A stretch of DNA of 64,000 bases from Sesamum alatum. Lineage: Eukaryota > Streptophyta > Magnoliopsida > Lamiales > Pedaliaceae. Within the stretch, counting starts at the first letter, position 1, and every line of letters starts with the position of its first letter. Positions 11,920-24,780 of the stretch are shown one piece after another. The stretch spans positions 27,804,046-27,868,045 of the forward strand of contig JACGWO010000007.1 of assembly GCA_034509735.1 (NCBI GenBank), in the 5' to 3' direction. The notes under the pieces were generated by a model. It was not told the DNA's origin and made no database searches. It worked only from the letters and a program-made list of their open reading frames with translations. The position numbers were made by a program, and so were the translations under genes.

Positions 11920-12296
11920 TGTCAATTGTCAATACTCCTCCCAAATGTTGTTATTGTCAATTGTCATCATGTTTCTACTGACATCTCATCCAAAACACTC
12001 TTACCCATTATTCCAACCAAAGAACTATAATACTTCTTCCAAACATGCATTTTGAAGTTTATGTAGGGTTCTGCATGAATATATGTATCTGAAAAGTGCT
12101 TGCACATTATACTCCAACTGGTACAAATAGAACATCAAAATCTATTCTTGCATTTCCACCCCATTGTGACAATTGTCCGCAGTGCATTAATGAGGACTTC
12201 TTCACGTTGTGTCTGTGTTTCTCTAGTAGTAGTCTTCTCAGCTTTACCCCTGTAACGTCGTGGTTTACTAGTCCCTTCCTCATCGTTTAGGTTCAT
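11920..12296 (-). pseudogene. PIF/Harbinger ORF1 remnant (Myb/SANT-like DNA-binding protein)
   Basis: The minus strand starts MNLNDEEGTSKPRRYRG at 12296 and reads REEVLINALRTIVTMGWKC, the first helices of the Myb/SANT-like domain found in PIF/Harbinger partner proteins. After a stop it continues with EPYINFKMHVWKKYYSSL, matching the conserved PHI..K...WKK.Y segment. In these transposons the Myb-like protein helps bring the transposase to the nucleus and to the DNA ends. Stops show it is not functional. It lies just downstream of the transposase remnant on the same strand, the usual two-gene layout. Confidence 0.65.
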
Positions 12297-12559
12297 TTGC
12301 ATTGAACAAACACATCAGACCATGGCGTGGTTACGAAATGCAAATACAAAATACACAACGAAAATGAATAATGTGTGTTACGTGCATAACCAGAACGTAA
12401 AAGATTTCATTCATAATGAAATTCTCCATACATTCAAGCAACGTCACACACATTACAAACAGTTTCACATATATAAATAAAATAAACTAAAGTAGTGCAA
12501 GTGTCCAATCCTAAAACATACAACAAATTCACCAAACCTCATTTTTTTCATTCATCTAC

Positions 12560-13700
12560 GGTGTAACACTTTGACTAGGTCGTAAAAGGGTTTCTGAGAA
12601 TTCTCCATCCCGTTTTCAACACAAAAACATTCGCTTATCATGTTACAAGCGTAAGCATGCTTCAGATTAAATAACTTCTCATGACTTTTCATCCACCACT
12701 CCAACATTCCCATTCGTTCAAGTGATGTCTAACAACTTGGTAAGGGGTTAGAAAACTTTCGTCATTATTATATCAATTATCGTATAGATAATAATTACCT
12801 ACAAAGCCATGACATATGTCAAAAGCGGGGCCAAAGGAAAAGTTGGTAATCTACAATTAAAGCAATTTCATATTGTTTGGGATTCATGTGGACATATCAT
12901 GCAGAACTTTTAGACCAATTGGTCAGATAATAGCATCCCGCAAAACACCGTTATCAGTTGCACTATCCTCCCACCTACTCAAAACATATATAAATTTTCC
13001 TTCCATATTGAAAACAACTAGCACGCTTATAGAAATTTGGTCCTTCAGATTTTGCTAACATCCCTTGTTTGAATCGGGTACACAAACCTCAACATGTGTA
13101 CCGCCTGAAGCACCCAAACAACCTTGAAAGAAGGAAAAAATAATCATGCCAAGTTTACAATAGTTATATTATCATACTTACTTAATTATACAAATTCATA
13201 ACATGAAGCAAAGCAGTAATTAAACCATCATCAACAGGAATCTTTGCATCATTACCCTATTGTAGCTGGATGGGCCAATAATATCGAATGCAACCGTAAC
13301 ACAACCTTGAGGACCAAGTGGAAGTGTTTGCTTATCGTGCGACCACTACCTATGAAGGCATGCTTGATAACATAATTCTTCATGTGGTGGGCAATCACAC
13401 TCGAGAATATAGCAACTTGTTCAATAACAGTAACATATCTTGTGATTGCAACCCCACTAGAGCATTCTAACATTTGACACCAATTAACGACCAAACGTAT
13501 TCCGTGTGGTGTGTAGGTTGTCCACACATTTACCATCACTTACATCAAGTATGTGGCCTAGATGTTTCACCTAATGAGGTATTCTATATTGCATCTCAAG
13601 CTAACGAATACCAGTAGAATTCTCACAATGATAGCGCGGTTCCCACTTTTGATACACAAATAGAACAAGTACAAAGCAAATAAAATCTCATCCATAGTAA
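12560..13700 (-). pseudogene. PIF/Harbinger transposase remnant (HARBI1-like DDE nuclease)
   Basis: The longest open piece (13252-13539) reads VIEQVAIFSSVIAHHMKN and FIGSGRTISKHFHLVLKVVL, the typical N-terminal helical region of plant Harbinger transposases. Further left in broken frames are GCLGASGGTHVEVCVPD (where the family has CLGALDGTHI with the first catalytic Asp), KFIYVLSRWEDSATDNGVLR (second Asp region) and LTPYQVVRHHLNEW. The first catalytic D appears replaced (DGTH to GGTH), and several stops are present, so the gene is dead. Confidence 0.75.
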
Positions 13701-14292
13701 GTTGGATACCCAGGAAGATCCTTAAACATTTGATTATTCATCCTAGATACAAGAAAACGTCAAGGCTAATGCATATATATGTATATATATATATATCTGA
13801 AAAAGTTTATAAACTTCATACAAGCAAGAAACATAATTTTTAAAACTGACAAAATATGAGGATGACTATGTATGCACCTTGTTATATCAACTAAGGTTAA
13901 CATTCAAAAATCCCAATACAACTATACGGTTCATCTAACACTGTTTGTTTGTGAATCGAATCGAATCTTCAGGAAAAACAACCAAGTATACATGATTTTA
14001 CAATGTTACATGTTTCCTAGAATCATACGTCCCCCACAGAATCATCTCACATAAACCAAAAAATATATCAGATAAGCATTCAGAAGATACATAGTGACCA
14101 ATATAGTGTCCAACACCGGCCAGATAATCTTGATGATTTGTAGGCCCAACACAAAAATCACTTTCTCATACAATCAACCAGGTGCTAAAAATGGAATAGC
14201 GCTATTAAGGTAAAAATAAAATTTTTGCCATACTTGGGACAAGGAAACAACAAATCTGCAGAGAGACATTTGAAGTTGGCAAGAGATCACAT
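13701..14292. other. intergenic stretch, no gene recognised
   Basis: AT-rich DNA between the Harbinger remnant and the palindromic LTR pair. It holds a short TA repeat (about 13772-13797). No coding region or terminal repeat was recognised. Confidence 0.6.
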
Positions 14293-17200
14293 TGTTAGAG
14301 TAGGTGATCATGAAGCCAATCTCGTTGAGCTTATGTAACATGTTTCTGAGAATAATTATATAAATAAAATGTTCTGAATAGAAGTGATGTTCAGTTTCTG
14401 GCATGTTATACTCTGATTGTGTTCACTTATATTACCGTTCAATGCACAAACAAAGCCCACAAACTGGGTCCGCTAATCCAAGAGGCTGGACTACGCATAG
14501 GTTGGCAATCATGGATCTAGCCTCCGCGGATCGGTCTGAAACCCTCTAAGTCAAGGACCTCGACATTGGGTATCAAGGGTCCAATCGAGACTTGCACTAG
14601 GAATTGCAGTCGTGTTTCATTTACAAGAGATGAGGGTCGTCCATGCAATATTATTGTTAGTTGGCTCGGTGTTGGCTGACTTAGGTGACTCGCGGGAATC
14701 GTCATATGGAAGCCTTAAGGGGCTCGATCGGTATGACTTGCATTTCCCGCTTCGATAGTACGAGATTAGTCCTTGGACTTCAGGAACCACGGCAGCCACA
14801 TCCACACTATGCCTATATCTTAGGTTCGGCAAAGGGCTACCACGTCGAGAGACTTGGTTGCTATAAGCCTCATCTAGTGCAGTCAGAATGTGCAATGAGG
14901 ACGGTGAGTTCCAAGATAGGATCTGTCTATTGTCAAGGTTCGACAGTAGCGTCTCACGTTTACTCTGAGGCTTGTTTCCTATAAATCTGTGGCCACAGTG
15001 ACTGAACAGTAGGATGGTATCCAGTAGCATTTTAGTGGGTGAACGAGTGGCTACTATAGTCATGGATGGGGACCGACATCCGAATTCCATACCCTAGACT
15101 ATACCTGTGAGATGGTAGACGGAAAGACTGTACTCGTATGCATTCGTGAGCCTAAATTTTTATGCCATGATTTCACCTAGTCTCTAGTGCCATGGACCGT
15201 TGCTAGACGACTACCCATGTTGACGACCGAATTTCGATTATGGCATGATCGGTTATTCGACCAAGTCTAGCTGAAGGTAAATATAAAGAGTCAGACACAA
15301 TTCACTAGAAGTGAAGGAGTTAATTTAAAATTAATTCCGTGAGATGAGACAATTTATAAGATTAAATTGATCCCCTTTTGGAGTGCCAAGCCTTTGTAAG
15401 ATTAATTGAATTAATCGGGCTTAATTCATAAATTAGATTTATGAAATTAGAGGATGGGCTTTCCCCTTTTAATTATATTGAAGAGGTGGAAATAATTATT
15501 GGGCTCAAGTACTAATTAGATTTATACATGAAGCCTATTAGAGCTTTGGACCATTCGAATTAGATTTAACCATTCCATAAAGCCCATCAAGAATGGATGA
15601 ATGAGATTCAACCTAGGCCATGATGAGATGAATGGCTAGGGAATAAGTTTGACTTGGTCAAACCACTGGTTGACTAGGATTTGACTAGGTAAAAGTCCTA
15701 TGGTCGATCAAAATGTGTCTGTTTAGAAGAGTTTGAGTAGGATTAGGAATACTAGTCCGTATATATACTGAAAACACACACACAACACAAATAACTCTCT
15801 ACACTCGGGGGCGCCGGTGGTGAGATGAGTGTAGGGAGTTATTTGCGTTGTGTATGTGTTTTGAGTGTATATATGGACTAGTATTCCTAATCCTACTCAA
15901 ACTCTTATAAAGAGACACACTTTGATGAACCATAGGACTTTGACCTAGTGAAATCCTAGTCAACCAATGGTTTGACCAAGTCAAACTTAATCCTAGCCAT
16001 TCATCTCATCATGCCTTAGGTTAAATCTCGTCTATCCGTTCTTGATTGGCTTTATGGAATGGACCTTTATATCTAATTCAAATGGTCCAAAGCCCTAATG
16101 AGCTTCATGTATAAATCTAATTAATACTTGAGCCCAATAATTATTTCCACCTCTTCAATCTAATTAAAAGGGGAAAGCCCATCCTATAATTTCATAAATC
16201 TAATTTATGAATCAAGCCCGATTATTTCAATTAATCTTACAAACACTTGACACTCCAAAAGGGGATAGTTTTAATCTTATTAAATTGTCTCATCTCCTAG
16301 AATTAATTCCAAATTAACTCCTTCACTTCCAGTGAATTGTGTGTGACTTTTTAGGTTCACCTTCAGCTAGACTTGGTTGAATAACCGATCATGCCATAAT
16401 CGGACTTCGCTCGTCACCATGGTTGGCCATCTAGGAACGGTCCATGTCACTAGAGCCTAGGTGAAATCATGGCGTGGACATTTAGGCTCACAAAATGCAT
16501 ACGAGTACAGTCATTTCGTCTACCATCTCACAGCTATAGTCTAGCGTATGGAATTTGGACGTCAGTCCTCATCCATGACTAACGAAGCTACTCATTCACC
16601 CACTGAAACATCACTGGATACCATCCCACTGTTCAGTCCCTGTGGACACAAATTTATAGGGAACAAGCCTCAGAGTAAACGTGAGACACTACTGTTGAAC
16701 CTTGGCAGGAGACAGATCTGATCTTGGAACCCACCGTCTTCATTGGACATTCTGACTGCACTAGATAAGGCTTAAAGCAACCAAGTCTCTCGATGTGGTA
16801 GCCCTTTGCCAAACCTAAGATACAGGCATAGTGTGGATGTGACTGTTGTGGTTCCTCAAGTCCGAGGACTAATCTCGTACTATTAGAGCCGGGAACGTAA
16901 GTCATACCGACCAAGCCCCTTTAGGCTTCCATATGACAATTCCCGCAAGTCACCTCAGTCAACCGGCACAGAGCCAACTGACCTACAAATATTGCATGGA
17001 CGGCCCTCGTCTCTTATCGATAAAACACGACTGCAATCCTTAGTGCAAGTCTCGATTAGACCCTCGATACCCAATCTCGAGGTTCTTGACTTGGAGGGTT
17101 TCAGACGGATCTGCAAAGGCTAGATCCATGGCTGCCAACCTATGCGCAGTCCAGCCTCTTGGATTAGCATACCCGGTCTGTGGGCTTTGTTTGTGCATTG

Positions 17201-17346
17201 AACAGTAATATAAGTGAGCACAATCAAAGTACAACATGCCAGAAACTGAACACCACTTTTATTTAGAACATTTATTTATACCATTATTGTCAGAAACAGG
17301 TTACATAAGCCCAACGAGATTGGCTTCATGGTCACCTACTCTGACA
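14293..17346. repeat. 3 kb palindrome: two inverted LTR arms with a 20-base centre
   Basis: The left arm (14293-15806) begins TGTTAGAGTAGGTGATC and is an LTR in plus orientation. The right arm (15827-17346) is the same sequence inverted, ending GTCACCTACTCTGACA. The centre is 15807-15826. Both arms stop at the same internal LTR point, so each lacks roughly the last 700 bases of a full LTR. The right arm is followed by a purine-rich tract (minus strand) and copia pol, so it is the 3' LTR of the element at 17347-18709. The left arm has no element attached. Arms differ by scattered substitutions and small indels, so the duplication is not recent. Confidence 0.85.
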
Positions 17347-18709
17347 ATCTCCCACTTGACCTAAAGTCAATCACTCATATGCCTTAAACCCATCTTCTCA
17401 AGATGTTGAGCATGAGCGATATGTGACATGGGCTTAGTCAATGGATCCGCTATATTTTCTGTTGAGCTGACTGGATCCATCCGAACGTCACCTCTTCCTA
17501 CCATCTCTCTAAGCAGGTGGTAGCATCTAAGAATGTGCTTGGATCGATGATGAGATCTTCTTATCACAAAAGATAACCACTAACTCGATAATGCTAGGTA
17601 CCACACCCAACTCATGGATGTAGTGTTTCATCCAAACCGCCTCCTTGGCAGATTCTGAAGCTGCTATGTATTCAACTTCAGTGGTGGAATCGGCTGTGGT
17701 ATACTGCTTGGAACTCTTCCAAGCCACCACTCCACTATTAAGCCTGAATACAAATCCTGACTGAGATTTGGCATCAGTCATCGCTAGCGTCGCTAAAGCC
17801 TTCCAGTATCAACTCTCCACCGCCATAAACCAAGAACTTAGGTACTTAAGAATGATCTTTACCGCACCCCAATGTGCCTCACCTGCGCAGGCCTGATATT
17901 TGCTTGTTACACTTAGAGTTTAAGCGATGTCAGGCCTAATGTAGTGTACGGCGTATTGGATGCTGCCTGCAGCAGAGGCATAGGGGTTGTCCTTCATCCT
18001 TTCAAACTCCTCATCAGTCTTGGGAGACTGCTTCTTGGATAACGTGACCCCATGCCTCATGGGAAGAAAACCTCGTTGCAGTTATCCATCTTGAATCTTT
18101 TCAAGACTTTCTCAACATACGAGTTTTGGGTCATTCCTAGCATCCGTCTAGATCTATCCCTGAAGATCTTGATGCCTAGGATGTAAGACGCTTCACCCAA
18201 ATCCTTCATGGAGAATTAAGTAGACAACCATGCTTTTAAGACACCTAACATCCTGACATCATTTTTCAATGAGTAGGATGTCGTCCACATAAAAACACTA
18301 CAAACACTACTAAGCTCCCACTGACCTTATATACAAGGTTCATAGTCGTTCTTGATAAAATCATATCCCTGTATAACTTCATCAAAACGAATATTCCAGC
18401 TTTGGGATGTTTGCTTGAGGCCATAGATGGACTTTTGGAGATGGTAGACCTTTTGCTCTTTTCCAAGGACCGTGAATCCCTTCGACTAATCCATATAGAT
18501 CTCTTCCTCAATGAAGCCGTTAAGGAAAGACGTTTTCACGTCCATCTACCATATTTCATAGTCATACCATGCAGCTATGGCAAGCATAATCTGAATGGAC
18601 TTAGCCATGGCTACCGATGAATAGGTTTCCTCAAAGTCGACCCCGGGTCATTAAGTGTAATATTTCGCCACAAGCCTAGCTTTGAAGGTAGTTACCTCTC
18701 CATTAGCAG
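17347..18709 (-). pseudogene. copia pol fragment: RNase H and reverse transcriptase, minus strand
   Basis: Directly after the LTR end, the minus strand holds the polypurine tract (GTGGGAGAT) and, moving right, RNase H (ADSTTEVEYIAASESAKEA near 17690, KSQSGFVFRLNSGVVAWKSS near 17760) and RT with a recognisable YVDDILLI block near 18275 followed by a stop. RT text ends abruptly at about 18709, at the RT segment that reads TTFKARLV in the intact copies. Frames are broken throughout. Confidence 0.8.
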
Positions 18710-19306
18710 ATGCTTACCCTTATGAAAAAGCTCGAGGACCTCAAGGCAGGACTCGATAACGAGACGTACATTGATGTGATCCTTCAGTCACTCCCTCCCT
18801 CCTTCGACCAATTTGTTGTTAACTACAATATGAATGTACTTGAAAATGGCATACATTAGTTAAAAAAATATGCTGGTCCAATGCGAGGCAACGACCAAAA
18901 AGTCTGCACCGTCGGTATTGCTAGGAGAGGCTTCTACTTCCAAGGTGAAAGGCAAAGGTGCTAGATGCTAGAAAAGAAGAAAGGGAAAGGAAAAGGCCGT
19001 CACAGCTGCTACCAAGGCTAAGAGTGTTCCCATTACCAAAGTGGGAAAAGGCAAGGGATAGAGGAAGGCTGGTTCGAAGCAATAGTTGAGGGCAAATGAC
19101 ATATGTATTCATTTCCATGAGCAAGGTGTGTTTGTGATCGAGGTTAATATGGTCACCAACTCAACTTCTTGGGTATTGGTTACCGGCTGTGGAGCTCACA
19201 TCTGCAATGACTTGTAGGTGCTGAAAAGAAACAGAAGACTAAGTAAGACAAGGTTGTCCTAAGGCTCGGCGATGGCGAGTCCGCTGCTGCTAAAGCTGTA
19301 GGAATC
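18710..19306 (+). pseudogene. copia gag-protease fragment on the opposite strand
   Basis: From 18710 the plus strand reads MLTLMKKLEDLKAGLDNETY, then ILQSLPPSFDQFVVNYNMN, a K/R-rich tail near 18950-19060, a damaged zinc knuckle near 19110 and a protease active site with SWVLVTGCGAHICND (19165-19212), where the catalytic DTG has become VTG. It starts in mid-gag and ends at 19306, where the LTR of element 2 begins. It lies head to head with the pol fragment on its left. Confidence 0.78.
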
Positions 19307-22300
19307 ATGAAGGACAAGCGGATCCGGCCGAGAGAGCGAGCGAAAGCGTGAGAATGCAATATATTAAAAAAATTAAATAGCATAGTCATAAAATCCCAAG
19401 GGATGTACCCTTGGGTGCTCAACCGGGTGTTCAATGTAGGATGTATCAACATAAAACGGATATTGAAACATAAGGAATAGAATGGAATAAACTACGAAAG
19501 CGTAACCGTTACCTTTGTAGTTTTTCACATGTGCCGCTACTTGCGTTGTTCCTCTCCGAATGTCCACAAAGTTCAAACGTATGAACTCTCCAAAGGTGAT
19601 CCACACCATACCGGAAGAAATCCTCATTTTCCTTGCTAGAAGAAAACGGGTTTAGAATGACTAGGTTTAAGAAGATGAACACAATTAATTAGTGTTTTTC
19701 TTAAACTCACTTTGTTCTTCTAAATGATCCTAGATCAAATGAAGAACACAAGTGTGAGGAGAGGGAGAGGTGGCCGAATATGAGAGGAAGAGAGTGTGTA
19801 ATTTTTCTTCTTCTTTTCCTAGAAAAGATGAATAATGAATCTTCTTACATAGGTGTTAGTATATACTCATATATATACATAATTAATGTGATTATTGGAA
19901 TGTGTCTAGGTTCATCCAAGGATGTCTAGATACATCCCAATCAATTACCATCAATTGTTCAATCAAGCCTACCATCCTTTAAGGTATGATCAAATCATAC
20001 CAAAAGGGAAAGGCTTGATTGGATTTTGATTTGTCTCTTACCAAAAGAGATAAGTCAACTAACATCTAGCATCCAACATGGCCGATTTTTGCTCCCTCCA
20101 AGGTCGCAATTTTCGGCCATGCTTATTTAGGAAAGAAGTCCAACTTCTTCCTAATTCAAAAATGGAATTAACACACCTCCTGGGTCAAAATTTAACGGAT
20201 CGGGTTCCACTGTAATCCAATTACAGCGAACCCAAAATTAAATCCAATTTAATTTAATATCCACTTAAATACTTCCCGTTGATCTTCTAATCCAATTAAA
20301 AGATCCAACATCTCAACTTTTCATATTAATTGATAAATGCTATTTACCAATTAAACGAGGGCCTGATACAATATCGGCCCGTCCATCCAATGGACAATCC
20401 CTTATGTAATCAAATTACTTATTCATCCTTTGAAATTGACTCCAAGTCAATATCTCAACCTTCTCGGTGATTTGTGTGTGACCCTTTACGTTCACCCTCA
20501 GCTAGACTTGGGCCCGTGTCCTACAAGGGCCTGTTACCATAGGTGGCCGTCTAGTAACGGTCCATGGCACTAGAGACTAGGTGAATATTGGTGTGAACAT
20601 TTAGGCGCCGATTCCGTACGGGTACGGTCCTTCCGTCTACCGTCTCCCGGCCTTAGTCTAAGGTATGGAATTGGGCATCGGTTCCCATACTCGACTAGGC
20701 ATCTATGCTTAATACTCGAGACTACGCATGCCTTATTGTGTCGACACAGGAAACCATATCCTATTCCACCAACCACTATGGCCACAGCTTTAAACAGTAT
20801 GAACGTGTCTCCAAGTGCATAGGAGATACCTCTGTCACATACTTGATAGATTGTGGATTGTCCCGGGAAATAGCGCGAAGGCGGAAGCGCGGTATAGAAT
20901 TAAATTACAAAAATTTAAACATGCTTTGGGTAAATAAAAGAACACGTTCAAGGGGTGTTCCCTTGAAGTTCCCGGGTGTTCGGTGTATCTCATGAATTAA
21001 AATCATACAAAAGAATCATGTAGGCCATAGGATTGAAAAATAAAAGAGGGACGAAAATTAAACCGGGACCTACCGATTGTCGTTTTCGTCTTCTAACTGG
21101 TACTCGCGTTGTTCCCCGATTTGCACCAAATCCCGTATGTGAGATTCTCCAAATTGTAACATGCAATCCACCCACGTATCTTGCACGTCGTGCTAGCGAA
21201 CGAACAAGTGTTTTGGAGAGGATGGATCAATCACACGTTATTAGGTTAACGGGATTAATCCTCCTACGTTCAATTGGCCATCCATCTCTCCTTTTAATCT
21301 CAACCATTAATTTAATTTAATGGAATATTTAAAACCTATTTAAATATTCCAAAGGGCAATAAATAAATGTAATAAATATAAATACTTATTCTAGGCCCAT
21401 TAAATTAATTTTCTAATAAATCTAATTTATTAGATTAACCCCTTTTATCTAATAAAAGGAACTAATTCTCTACAAGAAAATAAGGGACCCGATTAAATCC
21501 AATATAATCATTCCATTTCTCTAAATATTTAATTCTAAATTAAATACTTAATGTGTGTGGATTGTGTGTGACTCTTTAGGTTCACCTTTCAGCTAGACTT
21601 GGTTGGATTCCTAGAATCCGTCCGTTACCATGGGTGGCCATCTAGCAACGGTCCATGGCACTAGAGACCAGGTGAATATTTGGGGATGAACATTTAGGCT
21701 CTAACAGTACATTCGTCCTTCTGTCTTCGGCCTCACCACTTAGGGTTTAGGGCACGGAAGATGCAGGTACCCATTTTGGACCTAAGTGTCGGTCTGTCCT
21801 TACCAAACGCCGCAAGGGAAACCTTCCCTTCTGTTTAGTTACTGTAGCCACAGATTTTAGGGACAAACACAGAGCATATGTGAGACTCAACTGTCAATGT
21901 CTTTTGACAGGAGACAGATCCTTTCTTGGAAACTACTGTCACTCTGTACACCAGAGCTGCACTAGACATGACTTATGACTACTCAAGTGCTTCTTGACAA
22001 TCTCTCACCATATCTAAGATACAGACCTGATATACAGGTAAACTCAGCAGTTCCTCAAGTCAAAGGACTTGACCTGTACCGTTGGAACCGGGAATACACG
22101 TCATACCTCGCCGACCCTATTCAAGGTCCTCCGTAAGACGGTTCCCACGAGTCACCTCAGTCAGCTGCCCCCGAGCAGGCTAACCCACTAACACTGCTTA
22201 GACAACCTTCGTCACCCGTCGATGAAATACGACAGCAGATGCTTAGTGCAAGTCTCAAGGGGAATCTCGGTACCCATTTTCAAGATTCCTTGACTTGGAG

Positions 22301-23236
22301 GTTTTCGGACTGATTCGGAGGAACTGATTTCATGGACCTACCTCCAAGCGTAGTCCCAGTCCCCGAAATACGTTTTCAGTCCGTGGACTTTGTTTGCATA
22401 GTGAACAGATACGTAATGCAGATAAAGTGAACACAAACAAAGTAATGCTAAATGAATTTCACTTCTTTATTCATTAATAATATATCAAATCCTTGAAATT
22501 GTCTAGACATAGGTTACATTTCGCCTGCCAAGATTGGCTACATGGTCACCTATTCTAACAATACTGATAGGGGATGGATGCTCTTCTTGGAACCCACCGT
22601 CCTCGCTACACATTCTGACTGTACTGGACAAGGCTTATAATGATCATCTTACAGAATGATCACCTCTCGCCAGATCCAAGATACAGCCGTCCTGTCCACG
22701 TGACTGCCATGGTTCCTCAAGTCTGAGGACTACTCCCGTACTATCGGAACTGGGGAAATCCAATCATACCGACCAAGCCTTCAAGGCTTCCATATGATGA
22801 TCCCCGCAAGTCAGTCCAGTCAGCTCGACCCCAGTCGACCAACCCATCAAGATCGTGTAGGCGTCGACACCTATCGCTGATGAAACACGGCACTCATCCA
22901 ATGAACATGATTCTTGATGCAAATCTCTATAGGACTTTCTATGCCCTGTCTCGAGGTCCTTGACTTGGAACGTTTCAGACCCAACTCTTAATCAGTTGAT
23001 TTCATAACCACTATCCAATGCGTGGCCCAACTGCATGAGTTGTTGATCGTGGTCTGGCGGCTTTGTTGCGATATATGTAAAACACCATTTTAGCATATGG
23101 AAAATGAGCGCAACAAAGAGAATACCAAAGTAACGAATACTCATTTTATTCATTACATAATATTACATTACATCAAGTTGTCAAATAGGTTACAAAATAC
23201 TAAACTTATTGGCTTTTTTGGTCACCTATTCTAACA
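19307..23236 (-). repeat. 3' LTR of element 2 (subfamily A), split by a solo LTR
   Basis: Two pieces, 19307-20843 and 22566-23236, together match the intact LTR at 29061-31265. The shared LTR core is at 20530-20585. Right after its end the plus strand reads ATCTCCCACTTGACC, the complement of the polypurine tract. Confidence 0.9.
20844..22560 (-). mobile_element. solo LTR (subfamily B, 1717 bp) inserted in LTR A
   Basis: It starts TGATAGATTGTGGATTGTCCC and ends CACCTATTCTAACA. It is flanked by the 5-bp target duplication ATACT at 20839-20843 and 22561-22565, and the host LTR resumes in register on the other side. No internal region is present, so it is the product of LTR-LTR recombination of an inserted element. 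It is about 270 bases shorter than the solo LTR at 49685-51672, mainly by loss of sequence near 21240-21290. Confidence 0.92.
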
Positions 23237-23250
23237 ATCTCCCACTTGAC
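23237..23250 (-). other. polypurine tract of element 2
   Basis: On the minus strand this reads CAAGTGGGAGAT directly before the 3' LTR. The same tract precedes the LTR ends at 17346 and 43395 and, on plus, at 7314. It primes plus-strand DNA synthesis. Confidence 0.8.
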
Positions 23251-24780
23251 CTAAAGCCAATCACCCATTGACCTCAAACCCATCTTATCCAGATGTTGAG
23301 TATGCGCAACTTGCGACACGGGCTTAGTAAGTTGATCTACTATCTTTTCTGCGGAGCTGACTCGATCCATCCTATCGTCACCCCTGCTAACCATCTCTCC
23401 GAGCAGATGGTAGCATCTAAGAATATGCTTGGATCGATGATGAGATCTCGGTTCCTTTTCTTGTGCTATAGCCCCGTTGTTATCGTAGAAGATAACTAAT
23501 GGCTCAGCGATGCTAGGCACTACAGCCAACTCTTGGATGTAGCTCTTCATCCAAACTGCCTCCTTAGCAGCTTCTGAAGCTGCTATGTATTCAGACTCTG
23601 TGGTGGAGTCCGTCGTGGTAGCCTGCTTGGAACTCTTCCAAGTAACCATGCCACCATTTAGTCTGAACACAAAACCAGACTGAGACTTGGCATCGTCGTC
23701 ATCCGACTGGAAGTTAGCGTCGGTATAGCCTTTCAGTATCAATTCTCCACCATCATAGATCAAGAACATGTCCTTAGTCCTTTTCAGGTACTTCAGGATA
23801 GTCGTGACCGCACTCCAGTGTACCTCCCTGGCACACGATTGATATCGACTTGTTACGCTCAAAGCGAAAGCCACATCAGGTCTATTGCACTGGACAGCGT
23901 ACTGAATACTGCCTACAGCTGAAGCATAGGGGATGTCCAACATCCGTTAATCTCCTCATCAGTCTTAGGAGACTACTTTTTGGATAACTTAATTCCATGC
24001 CTCATAGGAAGGAATCCTCGTTTTGATTTCTCCATCTTAAATCTCTTTAAGACTTTCTCAATGTACGAGGAGTGGGCCATTCCTAACATCCTTCTAGATC
24101 TATCCCTGTAGATCTTGATGCCAAGGATGTAGGATGCCTCGCCCATATCCTTCACAGAAAATTATGTTGACAACCAAGCTTTAGTGGTTCCCAACATCTT
24201 AGCATCATTCCCAATGAGCAAGATGTCATCCACGTAAAGCACCAGAAACGCAACTGAGCTCCCACTGATCTTCTTGTATACACAAGCATCGGACTCGTTC
24301 TTGATAAAATCATATCCCCGTATGACTTCATCAAAACGTATATTCCAGCTTCGGAAAGCTTGTTTGAGGCCATAGATGGACCTTTGAAAACGGCAGACCT
24401 TCTACTCTTCTCCAACAGATGTGAAACCTTCCGGTTGATCCATATAAATCTCTTCCTCTACAAAACTGTTGAGGAAGGCAATTTTCACGTCCATCTGCCA
24501 TATTCCATAGTCATACCATGCTGCTATGGCAAACAATATCCAAATGGACTTAGCCATTGCTACAGGTGAGTAGGTTTCCTCAAAATCGACCCCGGGTCGC
24601 TGAGTGTAACCCTTCGGCACAAGCCTGGCTTTGAAGGTTGTAATCTCCCCGTCAGCTCCAAGCTTACGTTTGTAGACCCATTTACACCCTACCGGTTTTA
24701 CCCTTTTGGGTGGATCCACTAGGGTCCAAACCTGGTTTGCACCCATTGAGTCCATTTCGCATTTCATGGCCTCAAGTCAC
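23251..24780 (-). pseudogene. reverse transcriptase and RNase H of element 2
   Basis: RNase H (23251-23943, 230 codons open) shows YTDANFQSDD, TDSTTESEYIAASEAAKEA, VIFYDNNGAIA and RSKHILRCYHLL, covering the acidic active-site residues of copia RNase H. RT reads KWVYKRKLGADGEITTFKAR and QMDVKIAFLNSFVEEEIYMD (24402-24767), then LVLYVDDILLIGND near 24215-24255, so the YVDD catalytic motif is intact. The RT-RNase H chain is cut by stops and frameshifts near 23945, 24155 and 24400. The polyprotein would copy the element RNA into DNA in the particle. Confidence 0.85.

Noticed and set aside
12873..13058. Plus-strand ORF across the Harbinger region
   Set aside because: Antisense to the transposase text that reads GKFIYVLSRWEDSATDN on minus.
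15750..15870. Possible microRNA precursor at the palindrome centre
   Set aside because: The pairing extends over 1.5 kb on each side and is simply the two inverted LTRs; a miRNA-sized hairpin with mismatches is not set apart.
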